Shown: piece after piece, positions 1 through 11,805 of the stretch | Layout of the letters: every line of letters starts with the position of its first letter | Numbering within the stretch: the first letter of the stretch is position 1 | NCBI GenBank assembly: GCA_963514095.1 | Contig: OY741268.1 | Location: 11,926,208-11,990,207 of the forward strand | Length of the DNA stretch: 64,000 nucleotides | Source: Eutrigla gurnardus | Taxonomy: Eukaryota > Chordata > Actinopteri > Perciformes > Triglidae | Direction: 5' to 3' | The notes under the pieces: generated by a model | Seen by the model: only the letters and a program-made list of their open reading frames with translations | The model's database searches: none | Told to the model about the DNA's origin: nothing | Translations under genes and position numbers: made by a program

Positions 1-1192
1 TACAACAATGACACAAGTGCCTTACAGGACATGCATTTTTAATACATATTTGTAGCAATTTATAGAAAGCAAACCCCACAACTTGCAACTTTCCGAAACA
101 ATCCCACATAATCTGATTTGGTGTACTTGACTTCAAATAAATGAGCATTAAGATCGACAGCATTACTTGTAAATTCAGATCAGTCCTCTTTCTTGTCAGG
201 CTCTTGAGTGAGTCAAATCGAGACGTGGCTCAGTGGATTTTCTCACAGCTTCCGTTGCACTCGCAAGTGAAATGTGATGAGTAATCAAGCAGACACTTCC
301 TCACCGACTCAAAGCGTTCTCGGGCGTGCTAGAAAACACCTGACTCAATCCATTGTATAAATAAGAGCTGATAATGATGGCTCATCTTAAACTAAAATGA
401 TAAGGATCCCTTAGAGCACAACAAGACTAACTACTCAGAATAAAACTCTCAACAGAGCAAAGATGGCGTCCAGATTTGTGACTATGAAATGCACAGAGGG
501 TTTGTAAAAAGAAAAGTATTAGTCAGCCGCTCTTATCCTTTCACTCATTCAGTTAACGTCCAGAAGAAATGCACTAATAATCTAAAACGCTGATTTGACC
601 CAAGCTAGCTGGGTTCATGAGTGTCACATGTAGCAGCAGAGGATCAAAGCAGAAGGGCTTGGGAAGAAATGTGTCATATTGTACACTTTCAATAAAATCT
701 CATGAGGGAAATTCAGACAAAAACAAAAAGCATCCTTCAGGAACAGAAACTAATCTTTAAAATCGTGGAAACTTTTAGTGAAGAAGAGTTAAGTTTCAGT
801 TGAAGTAAAAGTGCTATGTGTGAAAGCTGATTGGAAAGTCAACTGAATGATGAAGTCATGACATGAAACCAGAGACAACAGCTTTCTTGGAAATCTTTTG
901 ATGACATTTTTCCCTCAAATCAACACCTGTACAATTGTATTTAAATGTTGGTGAACTTGAGCTATGCTTAACAAAATACTCCATTTCTTTATGGTTAATC
1001 TGTCACGTCTATGCCTTTTTTTATTGTTATTGATTTATATCAAAGTAACACTCGAGAATGTTATGTTCCATATTGAACAAACTGTCATTTTTAGTGTGGA
1101 TAACCCCCAAGATCAAATCACTTCTTAATGAGACAACTGTACAGACGTTTTATTAACAAACACGGTTTTCTTTTTCTCCATTGTTTAAACAG
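1..1192. other. Region 5' of the visible il21 exons; missing il21 exon(s) expected here or upstream
   Basis: No exon could be assigned with confidence. A TATAAATA box lies at 356-363 with a perfect AP-1 core TGACTCA at 341-347, preceded by AGAAAACACC, which resembles an NFAT/AP-1 composite. This would suit an inducible cytokine promoter, yet no hydrophobic signal-peptide ORF follows it closely. The first ATG in a reasonable context (463) opens a 14-codon ORF with no hydrophobic stretch. The only hydrophobic ORF nearby is 964-1128 (54 codons). It has a run of Leu/Ile/Phe but no GT donor that would join it in frame to the exon at 1193. An AATAAA lies near 691. The true first exon may also lie left of the window. 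Confidence 0.4.
341..363 (+). promoter_or_regulatory. Possible il21 core promoter: AP-1 site and TATA box
   Basis: TGACTCA (341-347) lies 8 bases upstream of TATAAATA (356-363), and AGAAAACACC immediately precedes the AP-1 core. The composition resembles NFAT/AP-1 composite elements of T-cell cytokine promoters. Assignment to il21 rests on position and orientation only, because the first exon was not found. Confidence 0.35.
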
Positions 1193-1856
1193 GACAGCTG
1201 CTGTCTCTCATACTTGCAGTGTTTCCGGGCTAACATGAATGTGCAATTCAACGTTATGAATGCAAGACAGCGCAAACTTTACATGAGCCTCACGAGCAAC
1301 ATCACTGTGAGTAAATGGGTGGGAGTGGGACACGTTTAATAAACGGTGTATCTCAAAGCATCAATATTAAGTTGTTTTTTTTTTAAATCAAACATTTCTT
1401 TTGTCCATTTCAGGAGAGAGCTCTTTGCAGTTCTTCTAATTCAGAAAATGTCCAGGTATGACATTTTGTCAATATTTTCTTTTATTTACCCTTTAACTGG
1501 TTACTGATCTTTGTTATATATTATTCAATCATTAATAAATTAATTTCTCTTGTGTTTCTCTTTAGTCCACCTGCCAAGAATGCGCCTCACATCCGAAGAC
1601 AAATGCCATAGCATTTTTCAACAGACTGAATTCCCTTATTCAAAAGGTAATGGCTTTTTAAAGAAAAATGTTAGCCATGTTTCACAAAAATATATGTGAA
1701 ATACTAGAGCGTTTGTTTTTACGGAAAATGTGTCCGGAAATTTGTAGCACTACATTTCATCAACGCTGTAAAGATGTGAATATATGAAACAATGACTGAT
1801 GTGAATGTACTTGTTTCTGTCTTTAGGGCATAACCAGACTGAACATGCAGGCCTGA
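1193..1856 (+). CDS. il21: Interleukin-21, 3' exons only (partial)
   Basis: IL-21 is a secreted four-helix cytokine that signals through IL-21R and the common gamma chain on lymphocytes. Four coding exons are visible: 1193-1306, 1414-1455, 1566-1646 and 1827-1856 (stop TGA), all joined in phase 0 with good GT-AG sites, giving 88 residues. The first encodes a DSCCLSYLQCFRANM segment whose two cysteines, seven residues apart, match the NCEWSAFSCF spacing of mammalian IL-21. The third encodes STCQECASH followed by AFFNRLNSLIQK, matching the CPSCDS ... EFLERFKSLLQK helix D of IL-21. The last exon adds only nine residues, as the short final exon of IL21 does. The signal peptide and helix A exon(s) were not recognised. 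The gene leads the same-strand cluster il21, il2-like, il2. Family assignment is strong; integrity of the 5' end is unproven. Confidence 0.87.
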
Positions 1857-2200
1857 GAAGAGGTGATGATCTTCATGTGACCAACGATTGAATGTACAGA
1901 AGACACTACGCTGAAAAGATAGCTTCTAAATATTTAACTTATTTAATATTTATTTAGACAGTGGGGGGGAATCCCACTTAAACTATGAAGATTGTATTCT
2001 CAGGAAAGCTGCTTTGCCGCCCCCTAGTGGATTTAGCAGATATTATTCCCCCCTCTTTTTCACTGAAAGTGAAAGTTAATTTATATGTTGTAGTTCTCAA
2101 AGAATATAAAGTATATATGACAATTCTACTATGTATGACTTGCCTTAGTACAGGATTTTTCTTTTTATTAAAATAATTGTACCATTTGAAAAGAAATAAA
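1857..2200 (+). other. il21: il21 3' UTR with AU-rich element and poly(A) signal
   Basis: Downstream of the stop codon an AU-rich stretch (about 1928-1957) contains four ATTTA pentamers, two of them overlapping. AATAAA at 2195-2200 is a plausible poly(A) signal. Such elements typically direct rapid decay of cytokine mRNAs. The short ORFs here on both strands are chance. Confidence 0.65.
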
Positions 2201-2523
2201 TACATTACAACACAGAATTGTTTGGTTTGCTTGGTTTATTTGACATCACCACTAATGTATTATCAACTGCACAGGTTTGTTAAATTCTGAACTGGGAAAT
2301 GTCATTGTAAGGATACAAGTTCTGGTATTAAAGTATATTAGAAGATACACTCTTCTCTATTTTCAGCAGTAGGTGGCAACACGGATCCTTTCATCTGATG
2401 TGGGCACTCATGACAGCTAATTTACCTTTACGCTGAAGTTTACAACATTTATCTGTTTTTACATTGTTGTATTTTACGGACTAAAAGATGTGTTGGACTT
2501 CAGCAAATAGTCAGACTTGGTGT

Positions 2524-3134
2524 TTGTCCATCCATCCATTGTCTACCGCTTATCGTGTATTCAGGGACGCGGGATCCCAGCTGTCATTGGCCGAAGTACA
2601 CCCTGGACAGGAAGCCAGTCCATCACAGGGCTGACATGTAGAGACAGACAGGTAACCAGTCTATCACAGGGCCAACATGTAGAGACAGACAGGTAACCAG
2701 TCTATCACAGGGCCAACATGTAGAGACAGACAGGTAACCAGTCTATCACAGGGCCAACATGTAGAGACAGACAGGTAACCAGTCTATCACAGGGCCAACA
2801 TGTAGAGACAGACAGGTAACCAGTCTATCACAGGGCCAACATGTAGAGACAGACAGGTAACCAGTCTATCACAGGGCCGCCGACATGTAGAGACAGACAA
2901 CCATTCACACTCACATTCACACCTACGGGCAATTTAGAGTCATCAATCAGCCTATCCCCATCCTGCATGTCTTTGGACTGTGGGAGGAAGCCGGAGAACC
3001 CGGAGAGAACCCACGCTTACACGGGGAGAACATGCAAACTCCACACAGAAGGAACCCGGACCGATCCGGGAATCGAACCCAGGACCCTCTCACTGTGAGG
3101 CGAGAGTGCTACCCACTACACCACCGTGCAGCCC
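2524..3134 (-). mobile_element. tRNA-derived SINE with 10-bp target duplication
   Basis: Read on the minus strand, the element starts at 3134 with a tRNA-like head: box A-like TGGTGTAGTGG, then box B-like GGGTTCGATTCC. It ends in a short GGAT-type tail (ATCCATCCATCC at about 2528-2540 on the plus strand). It is flanked by identical GACTTGGTGT direct repeats at 2514-2523 and 3135-3144, a target-site duplication. The body (packed with phrases such as TTTGGACTGTGGGAGGAAGC) is a repeat very common in teleost genomes. I do not name the family. An internal segment has expanded in tandem (separate entry). Confidence 0.8.
2616..2900. repeat. 41-bp minisatellite inside the SINE
   Basis: A 41-bp unit beginning CAGTCTATCACAGGGCCAAC and ending in CAGACAGGTAAC repeats about six times with near-perfect identity; unit starts at 2657 and 2698 show the 41-base period. 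Slightly diverged edge copies lie at each end (CCAGTCCATCACAGGGCTGAC at the left, GGGCCGCCGAC at the right). The unit derives from SINE body sequence, so the array is a local amplification. Perfect internal copies suggest it is recent and likely polymorphic in length. Confidence 0.9.
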
Positions 3135-3144
3135 GACTTGGTGT

Positions 3145-6023
3145 ATGTGGTCACACTATTTTACATGTTTTTAATTGTTTTATTCCAAATTGTGGCGTAA
3201 TGAAAGTATCATAGATATAGTTTATTGATGTATTAATTATCCTGATGGAATAAAACAAAAACAAGACTGTAGAAATCGTGGAAAGCATGGTTGACATTTT
3301 TTTTAATTGGATATTTTAAAATTGGTGCTGCAGTGCTTCTTCAAAGAGATGTGAAATCTTACAGTGTGGTACAAATGAAGTGATCGCAGCTTAATACAAC
3401 AGGATGCCAGGATAACAAGGAAGATGTACCAGATTTTTAGATTAATTTTTAATGTAAAAAATAAATTGACAGTAGTAAAGAAATTCCCTACAAACATTGA
3501 TTAACAATACTGACAATTACCCTCTGCCACCACCAGAGGGAACCATGTTGAAGCCAAGCAAGTAGTGCTATGTGATGAAGAGGTGAATAGTTCATACTGT
3601 TAAACATGTGTTCTGGGTTGTTGTTTTTGTGCTGTACTGTATTCCCATTAGGTATTATTGTTTATGTAATAAATAAAACATGAAATCAAGCTTGTGTCAC
3701 TTGAGGGGATGAAATTGTATTTGGGCATATCAATATGAAATTTGTCCATGCATATTGAGCTCCACCATCTTTGAACATTAAAACCAGATGGATTTACAAT
3801 GTGTGCAGACATGGTTCAATTCTGTGGCAGGCTAACTACCACAAAAAAAAACCCACTTCAACAAGCAGCAGTATGCAGCAACAGAGCAGTCCAAATACCT
3901 CTGACAACTCTCACAATGACAGGTGCAAACATACAAGCAGGTGACCTCGCGACCAACGCCACTGCTGCAGATTTCCCAGATGACGAGGGGGATTTCAGCA
4001 ACACAAACAAACTCAACCTTTACCGAGATGTTATTCACACCTGTGAACAAAGATTTTTGCAAGACGGGAACCTGTGTTGACTTAACCCACTTGATAAAGC
4101 TGATGCATTACCATGAATTCTTGAAGCAAATGTTCTTGATGGCCTCCAATGAAACGGAGAAAAGTCTTGATGAAATTTAATAAATGAAGTTTCACAGCAA
4201 AATTATATAAAGACGTCTGTTTAGAAACTCTCACACAACTCGTGCAATCCAAGTCTCATTTATCCAATCAAGTGCTCCCTATTATTGAAATCGTTTCGGT
4301 CTCACACGGACGAGTAGCGCTGCTGTGCAAGCATGAGACTGTTTATGTGGAAGTATTGTAACCCTTGTTAAAGACGGCCTCATTTTTCTGTAAGAGTCCA
4401 AAGTAACATGGGATGAGAAATTGATATCCAAATGGTTTATTTTGTGCGTGAAGTATCCTTTAACAAAGAGGAAATGCAGCTGACAGTTTGGTTTTGATGG
4501 GTCACAACTCGTCATTTACATCAAAGGTCATTAAATATCTGCTGTGCTAGTCTTTTTATAGACCATCATTCACTAAGTTTTTTCTTAAATGTGTTCTGAA
4601 GAAAAAACTAAGTTGGATTCATGTTCAGAAATGTTTGTGTCTTGATGATTCCCACGTCTTCATAAATTGAAAGCCAGTTCTTCTTAATGAGCATATGTAA
4701 ACCCATGAAAGAGGCATGAAACTGCAGGAAAAGTTGAGAAGTAAAGAATTCAGAAATGAAAATCTAATACGGTGGACAACCGGACTCTAATAGTAAGAGA
4801 AACGTCAGTCGCTCTGAAGTTGAGGAAGCTGACTGCTGCAAAAGGTGAATAGTAAACGGGCTTATTCTGTAGTGTCAGTGGTGGATATAAAATAACACTA
4901 AAACAAAAATGACTAAATTACTTACTGTTTTTTTTAAAGGCCATATGCTCTGTAAAATCATGAAAATAAAAATGGAACAAGATGATACATTATACAAATA
5001 TATTGGAGGTGTTGCAAATACGAGACAAAGGTGAGTCGAGTCAGTTTACTTCTCCATAAACAAATGTACAACTTTCCAGCCACATGCAAACATCTGGCAG
5101 AAAAAAAACGGAAACCATCACACATCAATCCTCGCTCTTAAAAGGCACCGATCCCAATCGCTCTACTTTCCCCATTGTGGGTCACCACAACATAATATAA
5201 ATAAATAAATAATATACAGTATTGTACAACTGTAGAATCGAAAAAAACACAAGAACCAATTATTTTGCACACACGCGTCAGCACTCACATGGGAGTAAGA
5301 AGACATCGGTGAATGCATTGTCAAAAAACATCTCGATGACGCCCAAGAACTTTGGGATAACATTCTAGGGAATGATGAGTCAAAGGTGGGACTTCTTGGA
5401 AGACATGAGTCCCGTTATATCTGGAGCATTCCACAATAAGAGAATCATACAGACAGTCTAGTCTAGGGCTGCTTTGCTGCTTCTGGATGACTTGTGATTA
5501 TCGATGGAACCATGAAAACCTTTGTGCCAAATTCGAAGCAGCAGTGGCAGAAAGGTGTAAAGAACATCAAGAACAATGTTGACGCTTTCTTATTTGGCTC
5601 AATCTAACCATCACAAAGGCTTAATTTCTTTATTGATCTCATGACGAAATGCTTGAGTGTAAATTAATATATTTTTTCCTCCTGTGATGCGAGTAGAAAA
5701 ACTGGTTGATTTTTTGATAGTAAATAGAACTGCATTCATATAGTACTTGTTTAGATTACAGATAGTTTGCAGATAGTTTACATGTTGACATTCACCCATT
5801 CACACACTGATGACAGAGGCAGGTTTCCACCTGCCCGTCCGCATCACACACACCCATGAAACAGCCTTCAGGGCCAAGTTGGGGATCTTACTCAGGGACA
5901 CTCAGCCATGTGGACCGGAGGAGTCGGGAAGCTTCTGATTGGAAGACGACTCCCTTTACCCACATACATCTTGCTGATGTTACATCTGCTGTCATTAAAA
6001 GGTGTCACTAATGGGGCTGTTTT
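3145..6023. other. Gene-free intergenic DNA
   Basis: AT-rich sequence without a convincing exon. ORFs of up to 93 codons have no recognisable product. A small imperfect inverted repeat (ACTAAGTTTTTTCTT with AAGAAAAAACTAAGT, about 4573-4614) and a SINE-like fragment near 5.8 kb (listed separately) are the only structures seen. Confidence 0.6.
5785..5955 (-). mobile_element. Degenerate tRNA-SINE fragment
   Basis: The segment TGACATTCACCCATTCACACAC ... TCTTACTCAGGGACACTCAG ... GGAGGAGTCGGGAAG (shown in pieces) parallels the body of the intact SINE at 22842-23097, with an internal insertion or divergence. The tRNA-like head is missing or unrecognisable. Confidence 0.5.
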
Positions 6024-6024
6024 T

Positions 6025-6392
6025 TAGGCTGGGTGAACCCTGCCTGAAACTTCCGGGAAATTTGGATTTCGCTCGGCAGTTTAGGCTGGACACCCTCAGG
6101 CTTACTTTCGCTGTTACATTGCCAGAATCTTTGGCTCCAATCAGAAACGGCCATTCTCTCCTGGCACGCTATTGGCCGGTGACGTGACGATGACGAAACA
6201 TAAGCGACGCGAAGCAGCAGTTGTTGTCCGGAAAGTTGCTCTGATTGGTTGTAGGACTATCCAATTGCGTACGGAGTCATTTGAACGATGCCCATTGATC
6301 CCGCCTCTTGAGCAGTAGAAACAAAGCGCAGCTTCCCCAGACTAATGTTCAATCTTAAAAGATTGACCTTAGTATGGTGAAAACCAGACTAG
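6025..6392. mobile_element. hAT-like MITE with 8-bp target duplication
   Basis: The ends TAGGCTGGGTG and (reverse complement of the right end) TAGTCTGGTTT form short imperfect terminal inverted repeats. The flanks carry identical CTGTTTTT copies (6017-6024 and 6393-6400), the 8-bp duplication expected of hAT transposons; the exact edge is ambiguous by one base because the flank match extends to nine. About 368 bp with no transposase, so non-autonomous. The body is a repeat I associate with many teleost genomes. The 61-codon ORF inside it is not a gene. Confidence 0.65.
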
Positions 6393-9300
6393 CTGTTTTT
6401 ACCTTTTCCATATCTATTGACATGATCTTTTGGAGGCACATCGAGAGATGAAATGCAAGTGCACCTGTTTCTCCCCTAAAACTGCATAGAAATGAATGGC
6501 AACTATAACGATTATTATAGTTTCCAGATTATTTATTACTTAGCCTTATGTGATAACTTCCAATATCACAGACTCTGCAAGGGGCCTCTGTGTTAAAGAT
6601 GCCACGATTAGTATAACTGCCTGCATACCAACATGGCAAACAAAGGTTTACTGGAATGCATGATCACACGAGTGTCACAACATTTGCTGGGATTAAACTC
6701 CACACAACACAGTTATGTTACAACTATCTACTAATATCTTTAGTGGACTGTTAGTGTGTTTTGTTTAAACTCTGACTGTACTGTCGCTCTAAAAATAATA
6801 CTGATGTACTCCAAAACTTGTTTTGCTTTGAGTTTGTTTACTAGCAAACTTCTACAATGCAGTGTGGAATTGCCTTCTTTCCAGCTGAAACCACACTGTT
6901 ATGAAAGCAAGCAGCTGCAGTACGGATGAGTACGAGTGCACAGCCAAACAGCTGTGTACCTGGAGAACACCTTCATGAAGATACCGTGAAAGTCTCTTCT
7001 TTGCAAAAGCCTCTTGGTGTGTGTGGTTGGTTGTAGTCGGGCTGAGGGGTTTTCCACAGTGGCCACTACAAAATGTGAAATGATTGTAAGCTGAAACCCT
7101 CAAATAACAAGATTGAAGAAATGTCTGTCAGTCACCACAGACACCATATCTTACATATCTTTACAGGTTTGGACAATCTAGCCTCCATCTACAGTAACTA
7201 ACACTCATAAAAAGATTGTTTAAACACACTGAGTGGCGAGTCCATACTGGCCCTAAGGAGTTCCCTTCCTAAAGTGATTTCAACACAAGTGATGGGGGAC
7301 AGCGTCCACAGTTTGTTTAAATATATTTCCAGTTTCAGTTCAGCTGAGGTGAATATGAGGCGTCTACGTCTGCGTCAGTGTCTTTTATGGGACTTTTGTC
7401 ATCTGATCATGACAGGACAACCATTTTTACAAAACATACATAGTATGTACTCAAATTATCTAAATCTTTGATTATGAATCTGTACAAAAACAATCTGTTA
7501 ACTTTCTCATCCTCAAGAAAAAAAGGTTTTCGGTTCCACAAAAGCTGTTCTGAATTAGTTCAATCAACTCCTAATAAGTTAACTATGAGTTACACGTGGG
7601 CCTGGCTATAAAAAGCCATCAATGGAGCTCCGGTACTACGAATCACCATGTCACCCGGGGAGAAACAAGGGCCTACTTTCACGCCCTCAGAAAGCACATC
7701 CTCCGAAAGCGGAGCAACGTAGGTGCAGCAACGGAGAGACATTTGGCGTGGGAAGAAATTAATGTAAGAGTCAATGCACAAGACCGACTGAAATAATCAA
7801 TTGGTTTAATGGTTGATAACATTTTGCTCGTCATATTTTTAGCGAGTCACTATGGTGTAATGGTTAGCAATGCTGAAGTGACCAGGGTTCACATCTCACT
7901 TTTAAAAGTAATGGGATCTGATGAAATTCTTTTTCATATAGGTTTAATCCCACGGCCACCAAAAGAACGTGGCTGCAGCTGAAAATCAAGCACAAGACTA
8001 TTGTGCAAACAGGTAGTCTAAGGCAGATGGTTTAAATCCTATTTCACATATTAAACAAAGTAAATATCAGTGGCTATGTCAACTTGAAGTAGCTTTAACC
8101 CCCAACAGAATCTGCTCTGGTCTGGTCGGAGATTATATCCGCGATATGAAATGTTGTTAAGTGACAGATTGTGAGGAATAAAGTACAGTTGTACTAAGTA
8201 ACCATTAGGGAATGAAAGCACTACTACGTGAGGGAACTCAAATCACTTTGGCTTCCATATGGATGGCTTGACAAGGAAAGGACATTTCAGTTTTACACAG
8301 CTGGTTCAGGATCAGCAAGGGAGGAGATAGATAGGGAGAAACTCAGGGTTTGTTGAAGAAAACCTGCCAGTGAGCTCAACATGTCATTCGCTCACATTGA
8401 ACATTAAATAACAAATTAGAGTACATTTAGGGGTACAAAGATGACTGAAGCTCTAATCCACTACTCTCAAACCACGTGCTACTGAGTGCCCAGTCTCCTG
8501 TTCTAACCGACCTGCTGCTAAATGAGATGGAAACATGTAAAAAAAGTGGAAAATCTACAATGTTGACTTTATCCAAAAAGTTCCCTTTGACTAAAACAAA
8601 GAACAATGCCCCCTCTCCATTAACGACGCAAGCTCATGGGTACCATGCAGTAAACTTGAAAAAAAAAAGGGACAAAATAGACTTTTGATAGTAAGTTAGA
8701 TATGACTCAAATTCAACACACCCAGGAAAGCCACCACCTAAGTGGTCTGCAGTTTCTGGTTAGTAGGTAAATGACACCACCCCCACACAAAGCATCATAG
8801 GAAATAAAACAACTAAATCTTTTATGATTCATGAATGGCTACTATGAACTATTTAAATGCAGAAATAGTTCCTCAATGACTTGTCACCAAGAGGTGCAAA
8901 GCTGGAACTGACTGCGTAATGTCTGTTTCTCCTTTGAAGATATTGCATAGAGGTTGGGTTATTATCTGACGAGAAAATTAACCACAATTCAACATACATT
9001 GAACCCATAAAAAAAGTGATTTTGACTAAAATATCACAACTTTTTTCCCACCAATTTTGAGAAAAACAAACTGTTCAAGCATATTTAACAGTATATTCCA
9101 GTATATGTAGAAAAAACTGTATTTATATATTCTTCCTGAAATAAAAATATATGATGGAAGCTCCAACCAATTTCAAACCAATAACATCATGAAATTCATC
9201 TATCAATCAATCAATCTGCAACTTCAGTTCTGCACAGAGCTGGCGAAGGTGGTGTGCTATTCTTTTGAATGATCAAATCCATATTTCCTGCCTGCCGATC

Positions 9301-9689
9301 TCGTTTCACTTGGAAACACGTCACAGTACAGAAGATAGATGAAATGCTGTTTCTGCTCGACTTTATAGGACATTTATTCTGGAGCTGCAGCGCATTTTCT
9401 ATAAATATTTCAAGGTGTTTGCTCCATAACCTTAACTCCTGCATTGAGTAGTTAACACGGTAAAAAAGGTTGTCGTTAGCCTTTCAGTGGCAAATACCTC
9501 AGTATATACCTAACTATAAATTAAATCTTTCAAAACAAAATGGTTAAAATTAACAGCGCATTGGGCCTTTGCAAATGGGAATGACGTGGGCTACGTGTTT
9601 ATTTGTATATGGAGCAGGACATAAGATCCGATCACAAGTGAGTCAGTCGAGCTGATCTACTAAGAGCTGTATGCTTGGGATCGGATCAA
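6393..9689. other. Gene-free intergenic DNA
   Basis: No exon with coding character was recognised; ORFs stay below 85 codons and have no family signature. The region is AT-rich with short A or T runs. A tRNA-like SINE head near 7.85 kb is listed separately. Confidence 0.55.
7845..7905 (+). mobile_element. Possible SINE head (tRNA-like)
   Basis: TATGGTGTAATGGTTAGCA resembles box A and the D-arm of a tRNA-derived SINE, and GGGTTCACATCTC 30 bases later resembles box B. It cannot fold as a functional tRNA and no tail or target duplication was found. Confidence 0.35.
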
Positions 9690-10165
9690 CCAAGACGCAT
9701 GTTAATGGCAGGTGTGAAAAGGACCACAGAGCATTCAGAATGCTGCTGCCAGGCTTTTAACGAAGAATTAAATGATACAAAAACTCCTGTTTTCCCCCCA
9801 GTATCTTTTAGGATGGCTTTAAAAGTCTTTCACTTTGTTTTTAAAGGCTCTAATTGGCCTTTTTATACTTATCGGTTTATGATCCTCTACAAACCGTAAG
9901 ATCCTCCACAGCAGCAGTAAAATATGGAACACTGCCTTTAAATCTTAGACTTGACAGTTTTTAACGACAACTCTAAACATATCTTTTTAACATGCCAATA
10001 ATTAGTAGCTGTCTCTTCGTAATCTTTTACGATATCCCTGGAATTTCAAATAACAGCAACAATCACGTCCCTTCTTCCTTGAGTATGTGTATGGCTTGTA
10101 ATGCTTTGTGCTGAATGCTGTGCATGAAAGGTGTTCAATAAAGTTAATTCATTAATTGATTATAA
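9690..10165 (+). mobile_element. LINE L2-type 3' fragment
   Basis: The frame at 9675-9899 contains degraded reverse-transcriptase C-terminal sequence: EHSECCCQAFNEEL corresponds to the VQNAAARVLT-type motif and VSFRMALKVFHFVFK to FRIDFKVLLLTYK of L2-like elements. Downstream lies an L2-type 3' tail (GTGCATGAAAGGTGTTCAATAAAG ending in short ATTAATTGATT repeats, given approximately). Stops and frame breaks show it is dead. Confidence 0.7.
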
Positions 10166-11595
10166 CATTTATGAAACAAATAATAAAGCCCATGAGCTTT
10201 AACCAAGGAACAGGAGCCAGACACAAAGGTGGTGACTTCAGCCCTATCTCTGCCTCTATACCAGACGATCTGCGTCACTGAAACATTAAGATGCTGTGGG
10301 ACATCTGTTGATAAGATCAGCTGGTTCTTGGCCTACTGCAACAATTAGAAAACAGAATGTAGGAGGAACAGGAACAAAGTAACATCAACGATAGTAATAA
10401 AATGTTTCTACTGAATAAAGATACCGTACTGAAGATATTTTATAGTGCGAGAGCAAACAAGCTGCAGCTTCAACATTCTGAAGGTTGTGGTTCAAGCAAA
10501 ACCGCAACACAGAATCTCACTGCACATGAAGGTACAGACAAACAGGAAATCTGCACTGGGTCAATTTTGATTTGAATAAGTATAATGAGTGGATTCTGGT
10601 TTGGCTTGTGATAATCTCAGTTTAACTAAAAAGATTAGAAATAATCTCACGTTGGACATGATAAGAATGTCGAGGGTGTTGTACATTTAAGTTTACCTTT
10701 GACCCGTCACCAAAGTAGACACTTGCATCTTAATATCAAGGAGTGGGCAAGAGCTTCAGTTAGACATGGAAACAGCTGGGATGCCCCTACATAGAGACAC
10801 ATTTCATGGATAGAAATTTCCCCACCCTCTTCACTCACGTCAAAATCCTGTCACATTAATTGTTTTTGGTGACTCCTGGAGAAACCTTAAAAACTGAAAC
10901 CAAGTAAGCTGAGGTTCATCGCTCTGTCACCTGGGATAGTTGTGGGGAATCCCCGCACGGTCGTAGGTGTCAGAGAAACCCTCAAGAGTGAGAGTGAGTG
11001 ACGTGTAATCACGCTCTCATCTCTGCTGGCAGTCACTCATGCTCCTGTCCATCTTTACTTACTTACTACTCCCTTTCTGTACTTAGAAACATTACTATCC
11101 TTACTGAGATGAAAAAATGTATCAACACTAATAATTCCTCAAACATGCATTACTGGCCTAGACCATTTGAAAGTATGGTAACATATATGCATTATATTTT
11201 TTGAGATTGAATTGCATTTTAGTATGAGATCAGTCTTAAATGTTCCTTTCAAATGTGTGTCGGAGTTTAAAGTTTAAACCCAAAGTCAAAAAGACATGCA
11301 TGCACGATAAGCGTGTGGTCTTGCAAGCTGCACTTCACTTTGAACAAAAAAATAAATAAAATATCGACACATTTCTCTGAAGAAAGGGAAGGAAACCTAT
11401 TCCATCTCCACTTATGCTCACTTTGTCACTGATATAGACTGTGTAAAGCACCATTCAATAAAGTAGGTCACTGAAACAAATACAAAATAAACCCATGCTT
11501 ATGTGCGATTGGACTACTTTTAACTATTAAACTATTAAAAAAAAAACAGTTTTCAGAAATCACCATCAGAAGATGGCACTCTGTGCCCACCCTTT
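10166..11595. other. Gene-free DNA upstream of il2-like
   Basis: No coding exon recognised. The sequence is about 60% AT and contains only short ORFs. The proximal part leads into the il2-like promoter; no further motif was strong enough to list. Confidence 0.5.
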
Positions 11596-11602
11596 TAGAG
11601 TT

Positions 11603-11712
11603 GGGATTTCACCATGCAGTTGACAAGGGAAAGATACTACATGATCAATAGGAAAAGTTTGACAGCCTACAGCATACCTCATCATCCTACTCATTTTGCG
11701 TGCTATAAATAA
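11603..11712 (+). promoter_or_regulatory. il2-like promoter: NF-kB, NFAT and TATA motifs
   Basis: GGGATTTCACC at 11603-11613 is identical to the NF-kB site described for the human IL2 promoter. GGAAAAGTTT at 11651-11660 is an NFAT core. TATAAATAA follows at about 11704-11712, roughly 100 bases upstream of the ATG at 11806. The il2 gene 6 kb downstream has the near-identical kB element GGGATTTTACC followed by ATG, in the same order with NFAT and TATA, so the two promoters look homologous. No CD28RE/AP-1 element comparable to that of il2 is recognisable between the kB and NFAT sites. Confidence 0.65.
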
Positions 11713-11805
11713 GCAAACTGCTCAAAACGACACCACAAACCACTGGTGAACAGAGCTTCTGAACAACTTCACTTCAACTGCAATCAAGCTTTTCAAAAGT
11801 TCAAT

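Noticed and set aside
964..1128. il21 signal-peptide exon candidate
   Set aside because: Hydrophobic, but it has no in-frame GT donor before its stop and similarity to IL-21 helix A is weak; kept only as an open question.
2616..2900. Regular 41-bp repeats considered as a CRISPR array
   Set aside because: Units are contiguous with no unique spacers, lie in a SINE, and the genome is a vertebrate.
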